Assembly: GCF_024763615.1 (NCBI RefSeq)
Contig: NC_077224.1
Span: 88,794,712-88,858,711 of the forward strand
Direction of reading: 5' to 3'
Source: Phlebotomus papatasi
Taxonomy: Eukaryota; Arthropoda; Insecta; Diptera; Psychodidae
DNA: 64,000 nucleotides
Shown: positions 20,095 to 31,853 of the stretch, piece by piece
Position numbering within the stretch: position 1 is the stretch's first letter
Layout of the letters: every line of letters starts with the position of its first letter
Position numbers and translations under genes: made by a program
Notes under the pieces: generated by a model
The model's database searches: none
The model's input: only the letters and a program-made list of their open reading frames with translations
What the model was told of the DNA's origin: nothing

Positions 20095-21696
20095 TTAATA
20101 AAAATCTTAAAAATGTTTTCATTTATTACAAAGAATTTTCTAATGACTTGCAATTTAAGGGATTAACGAATTTTAATTGTTTCGTTGGATTGCAATAATT
20201 TTTGCGGTAATCCTTTAAGAGTCATAAAACACTTAAAATGGACTTAAGTATTATGAGACGTTTCTAATTTGGGAGTTGCCCTTTTTACCTGGAAATGGAA
20301 ACTGATTTGTAGAAGAATGCATAGGTGCATTTAGGGTCTTGTAGAAATTTCATTATCTTGACTAAAAACTAATAAAATAATTTTACCTAAGCAACTGTCT
20401 TGAAGTCTAGATAAAATGCTTTAAAAAAAAGTAATAGAAAAGTTATTATTAATTGGATAGGCCGAAGGTTATTAAGGTTGTTAAAAGATTTCTTTCTTTT
20501 AAAAAACTCTTAGTCTCTAAGTTCAAATATTTAATATTTTATTGATGATTCTTTTTTGTAAAATTAACTTTTAAGAAGTTCTTGTAAAAAGAATAATAAT
20601 AATTACATTACTTAAACGATTTAAGCATTTGCTTCGTTTTGTGGTTCACAAGTTTTATAATACTAAAAAAATTGAAACTCAATTTGTTCGCGAAATTAAA
20701 AAAAAACATGTTTATTTACATTAATTAATGATTTTCAGTAATATTAAAAAAAAAGTATTTGCAGATAGAAGAGAAAATGTTTACCAAAATCCATCGTTTC
20801 TTCACATAAAACTTCCTATTCGATATGAAGTAAATTATGTGTAAAAATATGTTTATCTGAATATATTTTAAAAATTAACAATCTTTTGATAATTTTTTTT
20901 GTTTTAAGTTTAAATACTAAACCAAAGTAATTCACAAATCACTAAAAAGTAAATTTTTCACAAAAATACAACATAAAATCATTTAAAATGTTTCTCTCAA
21001 ATAACGGATTGGAAATCTACGCAGCAAGTTCCAATCTGTTCCAATTTGCAACACTTAAAAAACAATTCCAATAGCCTTCCAATTTGTTATTAATTTGATT
21101 ATGTTTCACCGGATACTACCTCTTCTTAAGTTTAATTAACAAGGAATGTAAAAATAAATATAATTTTTCATTCGTAAATGTTTAAAATATCCATGTGAAT
21201 TGCTCTATTACTTTGAATTTTCAACAAATTCGATTTTTAACTTGAAAAATCAACATATTCCTCTTTATAAATTTAGCTTTTAATATTGAAAGAACATTGA
21301 AAATATATTTAAATATTTTTCAAGAATGTTACTTAAAAAAATTATTCAATTAATTGCATAAAATTAATATAAAATTCAAGTGTTATCACTTTTCGCCAAT
21401 ATTTATCTTCGACTTTGTTGTAGCAAATTTGTGATTATTTTGGATAATAGGACAATGAAAAAGATGTATCTTTTAAATATGTTTAATAGACATTCAGTCT
21501 TTCGAATGCACTAGCCAGGAGTAACTTAATTGATGAATTAATTAAGTTTTTTTGAAAGTCTTGCAAATGGATGGAAAAATTGAGTGCAGATCAAAGCAAA
21601 ATTCCGGTTCCAATAAATGAGCTCCCTTTTCAAGTAAGGTAAAATGTGGTGTTTTCTGGTAATTTTCTTGAGATATCTACCCAGAAATCGTAAAGA
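20095..21696. other. H2A-H1 spacer of the second type (H1 promoter side)
   Basis: The first 300 nt or so resemble the other H2A 3' spacers. The middle is unique AT-rich DNA. The last 330 nt or so match the H1 upstream regions of units 1 and 2 in inverse. This is the only intact copy of the spacer that the LTR-associated deletion removed in units 1 and 2. No gene. Confidence 0.7.
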
Positions 21697-22347
21697 ATGG
21701 CAGAAGAGACATCCGTGGAAGTAGCCCCAGCAGTATCCCCATCCGGGAAGAAGGCCAAGGCCCCCAAAAGTGCCGCCGCCAAGAAGCCTCGAGTGAAGCC
21801 AACGCACCCAAAGACTTCTGAAATGGTCAACAAAGCCATTAAGGATCTGAAGGAGCGTGGTGGATCATCCCTGCAGGCCATCAAGAAGTTTGTGGCAGCC
21901 AACTACAAGGTTGATGCTGAGAAATTGGCCCCATTCATCAGACGCTACCTGAAATCCGCCGTGACAAGTGGAGCTCTGGTCCAGACGAAAGGAAAGGGAG
22001 CCTCTGGCTCATTCAAATTGGCTGGATCTGCAAAGGGCGAGAAGGCAGTGGCAAAGAAGCCCCGTGTGAAGAAAGCTTCTGGAGAGAAGAAAGTGAAGAA
22101 GGCTGCATCGCCCAAGAAGAAGGCAACAGCTGCAGCCAAGAAGGCAGTCGCAGCGAAGAAGCCAAGTGGAGAGAAGAAGAAGGCAGTTGCACCAAAGAAA
22201 GCAGCAGCGAAGAAGTCTGCTCCCAAGCAAAAGTCCACGAAGGCATCTTCAAAGTCGGCAGGAACAAAGCCAAAGGTTCCCAAGCCGAAGAAGACTGGAT
22301 CACCGAAGAAAGCTGCGCCAAAGAAGACAGCAGCCAAGAAGAAGTAA
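21697..22347 (+). CDS. H1: Linker histone H1, copy 3 (inverted orientation)
   Basis: 216-aa H1 with the same domain layout as the others and one substitution, Ala to Val at about residue 164 in the C-terminal tail. It points right while copies 1 and 2 point left relative to the flanking H2A genes. Confidence 0.97.
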   Translation: MAEETSVEVAPAVSPSGKKAKAPKSAAAKKPRVKPTHPKTSEMVNKAIKDLKERGGSSLQAIKKFVAANYKVDAEKLAPFIRRYLKSAVTSGALVQTKGKGASGSFKLAGSAKGEKAVAKKPRVKKASGEKKVKKAASPKKKATAAAKKAVAAKKPSGEKKKAVAPKKAAAKKSAPKQKSTKASSKSAGTKPKVPKPKKTGSPKKAAPKKTAAKKK

Positions 22348-22404
22348 CTTTCTTCAAATCTCTTTTCGCATCTCTTCCCACATTGGGAAAAACCTCAGAC
22401 AAAC

Positions 22405-22441
22405 AGCCCTTTTTAGGGCTATCAATCATCTATATAAAGAG
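22405..22441 (+). terminator. Histone 3' stem-loop and downstream element for H1 copy 3
   Basis: The stem-loop is AGCCCTTTTTAGGGCT at 22405-22420 and the downstream element is AAAGAG at 22436-22441. Confidence 0.9.
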
Positions 22442-24291
22442 TTTAGCAAATCTTGAATGTTTTTTAAAAACAAAACAAATTTAATTACTCGAAAATATTA
22501 ACTTGATTTAAATTAAATTTGTTGGAAATTCTTGGAAATTTCAGATTACTGAAGCGTTAGGGCCGATATAGGTTCGGGCTGATTCTAGAGATTATTGGTT
22601 TAATAAACTCATTAAATAAGGTTCAAGAAGCACCTATTGGCATTGGTACTAAGAAATCGTGTTCAAACCTATTGGACCCTTTTTTTATTCCATTTGAAAT
22701 ATCAGATTTGAACACATTTCCTTACAAGAAAAGGCAAATAATTAGTGAAAAAACGTCAATTACCAATTAGTTATCTCTGCCAAATAGGGCAAATAGGTGT
22801 TTTTTCGACCCTACTGTTTTTTATGTTAGTTTTATTTTTAAACTTGATATTTTTAATAAAAATTATTGAAAAATTTAAAATATTTCCGAAATGGGAAATT
22901 TTTTTTTAATAAATTCTGCCTTAAGTTTTTGTCTTTTCAAACTTTAACCCACCGAACGAAAAATATTAATTGTCACTTTAAAATATCTTGAAAAGGATTA
23001 ATGCTCTGCTCTGACTGACGCTCAAAAAGAAATGCAAAAATTAAGTGAAATATATTGTGTATAGTTCATTAAATTTAGATCAATTTTAAGCACAAAATAA
23101 TTATCATCATTATCCTTATTGCTTTTTAAACTTTGAAGTCAATAGTAAAAAAAAAATAATGTTACTGATCCTGGTCTAACCGAAGAAAAGGAGATCGTCC
23201 AATAAAGATTCGTTTAGGTGAGTTATTTCATCTGTAAATACTTTTGATAGTGTAGGATCCTGAATCAGTTACACAGGATTTTTTTTTCATTAAATAATTT
23301 CCTTAACAAAAGAACTTTTTAATTAGTTAACAATTCTGAGAATCCTAAAAAAAAACTAAATGCTGCAAATGGTTTAATATCCATAATGTAAAATCTATTT
23401 TCCCAAAAATAAATCATTAATTAAGCTCAATTACAGTAGGCTCTCACTCAATCGGTTCTTTTTCAATCGGGCGACAAATTTTGTTGACAATTTTCACGTT
23501 TAATTATGAAGCTAATTCGCTCAAATTCGCTGTAGTTCTTTCTATTTTATCGTGATCCTTTATAATTGAGCATTTTTTGTGGAATTTACAAAGGCTTTGA
23601 CGCTCAATTCTATCGCTAAACCGGATGACATTTTGCCCCATATTCCCGATTGAGAGAGAGTCTACTGTAAGTTAAAAAAACACCTCAAGTGATTTTTACT
23701 TATAAGTTAATTTTGTCTTCAGGTTCAGTTGTCTGCGCTGAGGTAAAACTATTTTATTTTTACTTAAGATATGTAAATTTCTGTTAGCCCTAAAATCACC
23801 TATGCATTCTTTCACAAATTAGTTTGAATTTCCAGGTAAAAAGGGCAATTTCCAAATTAGAATTGGGTTGATTAACTTTAGTTTAAATGTCTTTTTAAGT
23901 GTTTTTGTTTTTAAGACTTTTAATAGATAAGATTAACGAAAAAATGCAATAAAGAAAATCAATTAAAATTCGTTAATGCCTGAAATTATAAAACGCTTTT
24001 CTGCATTGGGATTCTTTTTGTAACAAAAGAAATCAATTTAAGATTTCTATTAATTCTTTATCTAATCTACAAATTAGTTTAAGTTTCTAGGTAAAGAGGC
24101 AATTCTCAAAAATAAAATCGGTTCGAAATATTCAAGTCCTTTTAAGTGCTTTATGACTCTTAATGGCGTAGGATTAACGAAAAAATATTGCAAACCAACG
24201 AAACAATTAAAATTCGTTAATCCCTTTAATTATTGCAAGTCATTAGAAAATTCTTTGTAATAAATGAAAACATTTTTAAGATTTTTATTAA
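22442..24291. other. H2A-H1 spacer, unit 3 (inverted)
   Basis: The reverse complement of the unit 1 and 2 spacers, but more diverged than those two are from each other. It lacks both the 140-bp MITE and the solo LTR and has its own 234-bp MITE. No gene. Confidence 0.75.
23434..23667. mobile_element. 234-bp pogo-type MITE, TA target duplication
   Basis: The ends are CAGTAGGCTCTC and, inverted, CAGTAGACTCTC, flanked by TA at 23432-23433 and 23668-23669. The site is empty in units 1 and 2. The CAGTA start and TA duplication fit pogo-superfamily ends. Confidence 0.85.
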
Positions 24292-24328
24292 CTCTTTATG
24301 AGTGGATTTAGTCGCCCTAAAAAGGGCG
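24292..24328 (-). terminator. Histone 3' stem-loop and downstream element for H2A copy 3
   Basis: On the minus strand the stem-loop is CGCCCTTTTTAGGGCG (24313-24328) and the downstream element is AAAGAG (24292-24297). Confidence 0.9.
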
Positions 24329-24370
24329 TTTTTTTTGTGGTGGAAGTTGAGAGCAGCCGAATTGCAGGAT

Positions 24371-24745
24371 TTATGTCTTCTTCTCGGTCTTCTTGGGCAG
24401 GAGAACTGCCTGGATGTTGGGCAGAACACCGCCTTGGGCAATTGTGACTCCGGACAGCAATTTGTTCAATTCCTCGTCATTGCGGATGGCCAACTGAAGA
24501 TGACGCGGAATGATCCTGGTCTTCTTGTTGTCACGGGCAGCATTGCCGGCCAACTCAAGAACTTCAGCAGCCAGATACTCCATGACGGCAGCCAGGTAAA
24601 CCGGAGCTCCAGCACCGACTCTCTCAGCGTAATTTCCCTTGCGCAGGAGACGATGGATACGTCCCACGGGGAATTGGAGCCCAGCACGATTGGAGCGAGT
24701 CTTCGCCTTTCCCTTCACTTTTCCTCCCTTTCCGCGTCCAGACAT
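24371..24745 (-). CDS. H2A: Histone H2A, copy 3 (complete)
   Basis: 124-aa H2A, same protein as the other copies. It occupies the position, next to an H2B(+)-H4(-)-H3(+) block, at which H2A is deleted in units 1 and 2, and so shows what those units have lost. Confidence 0.97.
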   Translation of the reverse strand: MSGRGKGGKVKGKAKTRSNRAGLQFPVGRIHRLLRKGNYAERVGAGAPVYLAAVMEYLAAEVLELAGNAARDNKKTRIIPRHLQLAIRNDEELNKLLSGVTIAQGGVLPNIQAVLLPKKTEKKT

Positions 24746-25058
24746 TTCAGATGATTTTTCTGTAGATTGAAGCCACACGAAATACACTCAGCAAGAGCAG
24801 TCGATTGACTATCCAGAATCCAACACTAACTCCCGGTATTTATGCGTTTAGTTGCCTGAAATGAGTGAAGCCACAACTATCGCACACTATCTCATTTCCC
24901 CTTCCATTCAAGGTCTTTCCTATAGGAATGAGCAGATGTTCAATTGTGTGAGTCACATTGTGTGAATCGTTTCGGGCTACGAAGTCCATAAATACCGGGG
25001 TGACTCCCAGCGACTTTTTAGTATCGAAAGTTACTTGACTGACGAAACTTTGCTGAAA
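24746..25058. promoter_or_regulatory. Bidirectional H2A/H2B promoter, unit 3 right arm
   Basis: Closely matches, in inverse, 3065-3377 and 19332-19644, including the CACACAA repeats. It does not match the CAGCTG variant at the same array position in units 1 and 2. This is consistent with gene conversion between inverted arms. Confidence 0.7.
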
Positions 25059-25430
25059 ATGGCCCCGAAGACTAGTGGAAAGGCTGCCAAGAAGGCTGGA
25101 AAGGCCCAGAAGAACATCTCGAAGACGGACAAGAAGAAGAAGCGCAAGAGGAAGGAGAGCTATGCCATCTACATCTACAAAGTGCTGAAGCAGGTCCATC
25201 CTGACACTGGTATCAGCAGCAAAGCCATGAGCATCATGAACAGCTTCGTGAATGACATCTTCGAGCGCATTGCTGCAGAGGCTTCTCGTCTGGCCCATTA
25301 CAACAAGCGCTCGACCATCACGAGTCGCGAGATCCAGACTGCCGTGCGTCTCCTGCTGCCCGGAGAGTTGGCCAAGCACGCCGTGAGTGAAGGCACCAAA
25401 GCCGTCACTAAGTACACCAGCTCCAAGTAA
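25059..25430 (+). CDS. H2B: Histone H2B, copy 5
   Basis: Complete 123-aa H2B, same protein as the other copies, with an intact divergent H2A partner. Start at the canonical methionine, 25059. Confidence 0.97.
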   Translation: MAPKTSGKAAKKAGKAQKNISKTDKKKKRKRKESYAIYIYKVLKQVHPDTGISSKAMSIMNSFVNDIFERIAAEASRLAHYNKRSTITSREIQTAVRLLLPGELAKHAVSEGTKAVTKYTSSK

Positions 25431-25473
25431 ATCCGACGCCTGTCCACGGATCATTCTCCAAAACCGACAAAAT

Positions 25474-25511
25474 GGCCCTTTTGAGGGCCCACAAATGCAT
25501 TTCATAAAGAG
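25474..25511 (+). terminator. Histone 3' stem-loop and downstream element for H2B copy 5
   Basis: The stem-loop is GGCCCTTTTGAGGGCC at 25474-25489 and the downstream element is AAAGAG at 25506-25511. Confidence 0.92.
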
Positions 25512-26302
25512 TTTTTGATCATTCTTCAATGACTGGAAAATAAAATGATCTCTTACTTCGGTATTTACTGGAAATATTCACTTTAAAAAGTCTGAAATAC
25601 GCAGCACAACAAAATGGCGGGTTGAGTTTGAGCGTCACTGAAAAGTTTATGATTCTTTTTATATCCATATTTTCTTGACTTGCTTTTCACAAAAAAAAAG
25701 CACGCAAAATGTAAAAATTTAAAATAGAAGTAAATTCTTTATTTATTGCTTTAGATGTAAAGGATGAAGATTAAATTACGGGAAATATACTTAACGTATT
25801 GCCTCCAATTTGCAAAGAAACATTTAGCATTTTAGTTATTTGTATATTCGTGTGATAAATTTAGAACACTAATTGTATTTGGTTTATAAAATATTTTAAA
25901 AGCATGTTTTTAAAGAATTTGATTGTTTATTATTTTTGTTTATTTTTTTTTGTTTTGCAAACAAAATGGTCATTTTTATTCCTTTGAAAATTGACCTGAA
26001 TTTGGGTTTGAAACAATTTGTTTTATTGAACAAAAGCAATTAAGAAATTTTAAGACTTTTTTTTTAGAGTTCATGATCTTATTTCTAACGAAAGATTGAT
26101 GTTTTCTTATTGCTATATGCTAGGTACATTATAGGAAACTATAGCGCATTTTTGATGTGATATGCTATTATCTAAGTATTTACTATGACGGTTTTTATTG
26201 AGTCTTGGGATTTTAGTTTTCACAGGAAAATTTTGTAAAATCTGCATTTCTTGGATTTTTTGTACTCAAATCTAACTTAACTTTAAAAGACTTTCGGGTA
26301 AA
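25512..26302. other. H2B-H4 convergent spacer, unit 3
   Basis: AT-rich, no gene. The poly-T stretch near 26058-26066 is the empty site corresponding to the foldback insertion at 29-2076. Confidence 0.7.
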
Positions 26303-26338
26303 CTCTTTAAATATTGTATTGTGGCCCTAAAAAGGGCC
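26303..26338 (-). terminator. Histone 3' stem-loop and downstream element for H4 copy 3
   Basis: On the minus strand the stem-loop is GGCCCTTTTTAGGGCC (26323-26338) and the downstream element is AAAGAG (26303-26308). Confidence 0.92.
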
Positions 26339-26371
26339 GTTTTTGTTGATTGAGATGAAGATTTGAGGGAT

Positions 26372-27447
<1,076 letters not shown>

Positions 27448-27479
27448 ATGGCTTAAAAAATTCTTTTACCCCAAAAAAC

Positions 27480-27495
27480 GGCCCTTTTCAGGGCC
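27480..27495 (+). terminator. Histone 3' stem-loop for H3 copy 3, downstream element altered
   Basis: The GGCCCTTTTCAGGGCC stem-loop is intact. Where the other H3 copies have TTTAAAGAGTT, this one has CATTGAGAGTT (27507-27517). Homology to sister spacers stops here, marking the array edge. Confidence 0.85.
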
Positions 27496-27863
27496 ACAAT
27501 TCAGTGCATTGAGAGTTTAACATGAAATCTTCTCTATGGAAAACCTGAAAATGTTTGATTTAATGCTAATTTTAGGAAAAGAAAGCATACACTTTGCAGT
27601 ATGCTCGTTTGAGGAGCGTTAGGATTAACAGTGGAAAGTTCCAACTGATGCTATGACAATTCCGATGGAGCGCTGTGGAAAATATTTTTAGGGCCTTAGA
27701 ACACAAACGGTTTTTACTTTTAATAAATTACTTCAAATTATTATTTAGTTCGTGTGAATATTAATAAAGGCTCTAGCTCTAGTCTGGAAAAACCTGAATT
27801 AATCTGGGCTGGACTTATTACTTTTTTTGCGTCGTCTTTTGTAAAGTTACTTTGAAAAGGATA

Positions 27864-28045
27864 GAGGAAACGGGGCATCTTTGAAATTAGGATTTTTCAC
27901 CTATTTTTAAATAAAATTGTTCCTTATCGTGCCCAAACAGATTGAGAAGCTAAATTGCATTATGATATGGATCAGTTCCACTTAAACATAGGAGAAAATC
28001 CCAATTTCAAAGGTGCCCCACTTTCAAAGGTATCCAACTTCCTCC
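27864..28045. mobile_element. TA-target hairpin MITE (GGGGCA family), short type, copy 1
   Basis: Imperfect inverted ends (GAGGAAACGGGGCATCTTT and AGGTATCCAACTTCCTCC) are flanked by TA. The interior is largely palindromic and related to 44404-44602. Confidence 0.65.
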
Positions 28046-28091
28046 TAGCATTAATTTCTTTTCTTTCGTGACTTTATGGTTCTTTTCAGTC

Positions 28092-28238
28092 ATCCAGGCT
28101 TTCTGTCTTCGGCAGAGGATCGCTGCTGAGATTCTTGTCAAATTTCCCGACAAGAGGACTTCTGCTGACTGCTCTTCTAAGCCCAGAAATTACCGTTCTA
28201 GATTTCAGAACCCAATTAATGATTACCCAATTAAATAA
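28092..28238 (+). other. Exon-like open stretch, unrecognised
   Basis: A pyrimidine tract with an acceptor-like TTCTTTTCAG ends at 28089, followed by 48 open codons (starting IQAFCLRQRIAAEILV) to a stop at 28236-28238. It has no recognised domain. It could be a terminal exon of a gene, a relic, or chance. Confidence 0.2.
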
Positions 28239-28998
28239 ACCCAATTAATTGACTTTAAAAAATATCCGTTTTTGCCTCTGAAATGGAAAAAATCACATTT
28301 TTGATGTCCTTTGCACTCGAAGAAATTAATTTCGAAGAAAGAATTTAAAGTTTTGTTCTAAAGAATTTCTTTAATTCTTAGTTCCTCTGAAGTGACCGTT
28401 ACTTATTCAACGTGTTTGAAAATCAATGTCGATTAATTGAACGACACTTCCCCGCTCGGTGCGCCATCTGATTTTTTTTCAGTAAATCTAGTTTGCCGCC
28501 TTAAACAGAAAAGTTTTAATCTGAACTCCGCAAGTTTCTTTCTTTTTTCGCGATTTCCCGCGAGTTTTCTTTGTTTTGTGAAGTGGAATTTGTGATTAGG
28601 GATTACTGGGAATCTCACTAATATCAGGTGATCAGGAGTCAGGTGATTTATCTACATAAAGAGAAGGAAAGTGGTGGAAAAAGTGATAATTTGGAAGAGA
28701 GGGTGAAAGAGTGTCATTGTGAAAAGATTTGCTGGTTTTTCCGGGAAATTCTGCAGGGGATGGGCTTATGGGAAGCTCTTGAAAGGAGAAGCACCTCAAA
28801 TTTTGTTATTACTTGTTGCTAGAATGGTTTTTTAAAGGAGAACGGGGCTTTTTGGCGGGTAAAGAAGTTCTTCTAAAAGTAGGGTTAGGGAATAATTGGG
28901 AGATTTGGAAGGGAAAAAATGGTGACCATGCCTCCTCCTGTGTTCTCCGGAAGTCAGGTGCAATGAGAGACAATAAGGAATAATTAGAATAATGTGAA

Positions 28999-29258
28999 AT
29001 GAGTGTCTCTGAAGCTGGATCCCCTTTAAGAGAAACATCAGGAACAACAAGAGTTGCTGGTGGGAATGATCCAGTACCTCCAGGGAGGATCTCCAGAAGG
29101 CCTGGTGAGAGATTCCGCTTAGTTCTGATTTCAAATGTTACTTCTGTTACCTCTTGGAGGAGACTTGATTATTTTCTGGATCACTTTTCCGGGAATTTAT
29201 GATCCTTTTCTCTTTCCAGACTCCAGTTGCCAGGAGCAGATGATCATCCAGGCCCCAG
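28999..29258 (+). CDS. Possible 5' end of an unrecognised gene (two short coding exons)
   Basis: An ATG at 28999 opens 35 codons (MSVSEAGSPLRETSGTTRVA...). These end in phase 1 at a donor, G/GTGAGA (29105). A pyrimidine-rich acceptor at 29218-29219 starts a 39-nt exon that keeps the frame (DSSCQEQMIIQAP) and ends, again in phase 1, at a consensus donor CAG/GTAAGT (29259). The region is less AT-rich than its surroundings. Downstream exons were not located and may lie beyond the window across a large intron, in which case the genes at 45.8-56.6 kb could be nested. The product is not recognised. Joined exons: 28999-29104 and 29220-29258. Confidence 0.35.
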
Positions 29259-29988
29259 GTAAGTGGAAATTATTTGATTTAAATCTCCTGATAAAGAAGG
29301 AAAGTGAGGAAAGTGCCTTCAATCTGAAAATATTTTGGCGGACTTTTACTGTTGAAGGATTGATACGGATTAAAATCCTGATAGTCCTTCTTGCGTTCAT
29401 ATGGCTGTATCTCGTGGAGACTGGCAGAATTCCATTTTATCCAGGAATATTCATAAAACATTCCTAAAAATCAGCACCCCATCTGAATTAGACTAGAACA
29501 ATTTCCCTGAGACTTCGTTTGGGCGGGAGATTTATCCCTTTCGTCCTTTCCTTCAAGATTTCTACAGCAATTCATACTCACAAAAAAACTTTTTTTTTTA
29601 AAGTAAAGAAGCCAAACTTTCAATAATTTAAGAACAATAAAATCGATGATCTTTTTATCCAAAGGAAAAATAGAGAAAATAATTATTCGGAATATTTAGT
29701 TTGAATATAACTTTAAGAATCTCAAACACCAAGCCAGTAGCATAAGGCACAAAATTAGAAAAAAACGCTAAAATGAGGTGTAGTTGCGAGTATTTTCAGT
29801 TTTGAAACTTCTTAAATAAATTTAAATAATTTTTATAAATTTTTAATACACTAACATAAAGGCAAATAAATTTTTCATTCTTTTTTGGTTTATTTGAGGA
29901 GATTAATAAACTTACTTAAAAGTATCTGTATACAAAATGGTATGAGAAATTTAGTTAGTTGCTGTTATACCAAACTATTAATTTTTAA

Positions 29989-30125
29989 CCCTTTAAGAAC
30001 GAAAAGGTTAAAAATGGGGTGTCAAAAAAATTGATTTGTAACCTTTTAGATCAGATCGTAATTTTAAATGGGCGTAGCAAAAGAAAATATTTTGGGTCAT
30101 GGATATTCCAATCGTCCTTAAAGAT
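29989..30125. mobile_element. Short piggyBac-type MITE, TTAA flanks
   Basis: TTAA (29985-29988) precedes CCTTTAAGAACG. The right end, CGTCCTTAAAGA, precedes TTAA (30126-30129). The ends match the larger element at 34941-35470. Confidence 0.65.
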
Positions 30126-30282
30126 TTAAATGAAATCTCTTCTATTAGAATAAAATCTTAATATAAAAAATATGTAAAGGATTTTAGCAAATTTTCAAAT
30201 TTTGTTTAAATAATTTGAAGGCCTAAAACGGAATAAGGATAGAGAAGAATTTGTATTAAAGTTTTTAAAGCGCAAAGCCTTG

Positions 30283-30490
30283 GACACACTTACGACTTAA
30301 GCTTAGAGATGGCTTAATGTAATTATAATTAAAATAATGATTAGAAGACATTTTCAACAGTTTCTTGACTAAGCCGTGCCTCAGCTTAAGCCGAGAAACG
30401 GCTTAGTGGGAAGCTGAAGGGAATTTAGTATAATAATTATTTTGATCATAATTGCGTTTGGCCGTCTCCCGGCTTAAGTCGTGAATACGT
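30283..30490. repeat. Inverted-repeat family with CTTAAGYCG motifs, copy 1
   Basis: Repeated, oppositely oriented motifs such as CGACTTAAGCTTAGAGA and CTCCCGGCTTAAGTCG surround AT-rich loops. Related copies lie at 31712-31853 and 48355-48450. This one looks like two overlapping or rearranged copies. Confidence 0.55.
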
Positions 30491-31534
30491 CAAGTGGGGA
30501 GTTGAGAACAATCTCAGGGCCAAAATAGGAACAGTCGTGGCGCATATGAGAACAGTCGCGACAATTTTAGCTAGGATTCCGTTATTCTTCCGTAATTTTC
30601 AATTTTAATCGAAATTTTACATTTTTTTAAACTTGCAAGTTATCGTAATTGAAATCAATGAAGAAAACCTGTTTATTCACAGCTGGAGTTTGATTTTCAA
30701 ATAGTGTCTTGGATAAAAATAAAATTTCGTTGATGCCAGTCAAACACAATTTCGAAATTTCAAACAATACTGTCGTTCAAAGTTGACAAAAAGTGTGAAA
30801 TACCATGCTACAAGAGGCTGTTAAAAAAGGAATTTTATGAGCCTCCGTTTCATTGTTTGGTTTTTCCTCTGACAACAAAATTATTACCGATACATTTTGA
30901 CACTCGAGACACTTCAAAATTCGAACAGGAAGTATTTCAGGTACCAAGCGGACAATACGAGAAGTAAAAATCTCGTTCCTTTTTGCTTTCAAAAGCGATC
31001 TTCGAATATCTTTTCTCTTAGGCAAACTCCAGGTGTGAAAGTTTAGAATATTTCATAAAGATCATTTTACTGAAATATCAAACTAACAGAAGATTCTTTT
31101 AATAAGACAATTGATATTAAATTTCGAAAATGTGTCAGTTCTTAATTTATTGTCTGGAAAGTCAAAAGGTTCATAATATTCCCTTATTAAATTCTTCCAG
31201 GATCCTTAAGTGAATCCTTAAATAATTTCTTTGTAGAGTTTTTTTTAAATTTCAATTTGCACAACTTTTTTCACTTCCAATATTTACAAGGAATTTATTT
31301 TTGCTTGAAATATCTTTTTTATACATATATGTATAAATATTCCATGTGCTCAGATCCCTAATTTGTTTAAGAGAAAATATATTCGAAAATCGGTTTCGAA
31401 AGCGTAGGAATGCCATTTTTACTTCTCGTTTCGTCCGTGTAGTGGTTGAAGTATTTTCTTGTTCGAATTTTAAATACACAATACGATTTTGTACACTAAT
31501 GGAAAGCACTTACTTAGGTGAGATACTTTTAGAG

Positions 31535-31663
31535 CAGAGGTGTGCAAGAACCGTTAGAAACCGAACAAATGTCAAATGAAACGTGTAAGTCAATGGTCAA
31601 AACGCTACCTGAACAAACTTATTTTGACGTTTATTCGGTTTCAACGATTCTTGCACACCTCTG
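31535..31663. mobile_element. 129-bp MITE with CAGAGGTGTGCAAGAA ends
   Basis: The terminal inverted repeats are near-perfect: CAGAGGTGTGCAAGAA and its complement. The CAGAGG start resembles hAT-type ends, but I cannot identify a clean 8-bp duplication. Confidence 0.7.
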
Positions 31664-31711
31664 TCTGTCTCAAATTCCAGCTAGGAAGACTAACTCTTTG
31701 TGCCCATAGCT

Positions 31712-31853
31712 TAAGGGCCTCGACAGACCTGAGGATTAGCCGAGAGACGACTTAGTGTAATTTTATGTTCGAAATAATGATTAAACTACATTTCTATAAT
31801 TTTCCACTAAGTCGTCTCTCGGCTTAAGTCATAAGTGTGTCTAGGCCATAAGT
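31712..31853. repeat. Inverted-repeat family with CTTAAGYCG motifs, copy 2
   Basis: The ends GGGCCTCGACAGACCT and AGTGTGTCTAGGCC are imperfectly inverted. Inside, CGAGAGACGACTTAGTG and CACTAAGTCGTCTCTCGG pair perfectly. Confidence 0.7.

Larger units (their letters stand above)
27512..28998. other. Right flank of the histone array
   Basis: Unique sequence. It contains the MITE at 27864-28045 and a 48-codon open stretch after a splice-acceptor-like site at 28092-28238. The block from about 28430 is less AT-rich and leads to the possible gene start at 28999. No firm gene. Confidence 0.5.
29259..31534. other. Gene-poor AT-rich region
   Basis: No supported gene. It contains the TTAA element at 29989-30125 and a CTTAAG-rich inverted repeat family at 30283-30490. 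Confidence 0.5.

Noticed and set aside
30777..31025. 82-codon minus-strand open frame with basic start
   Set aside because: No recognised domain, no splice context, AT-rich surroundings; consistent with chance.
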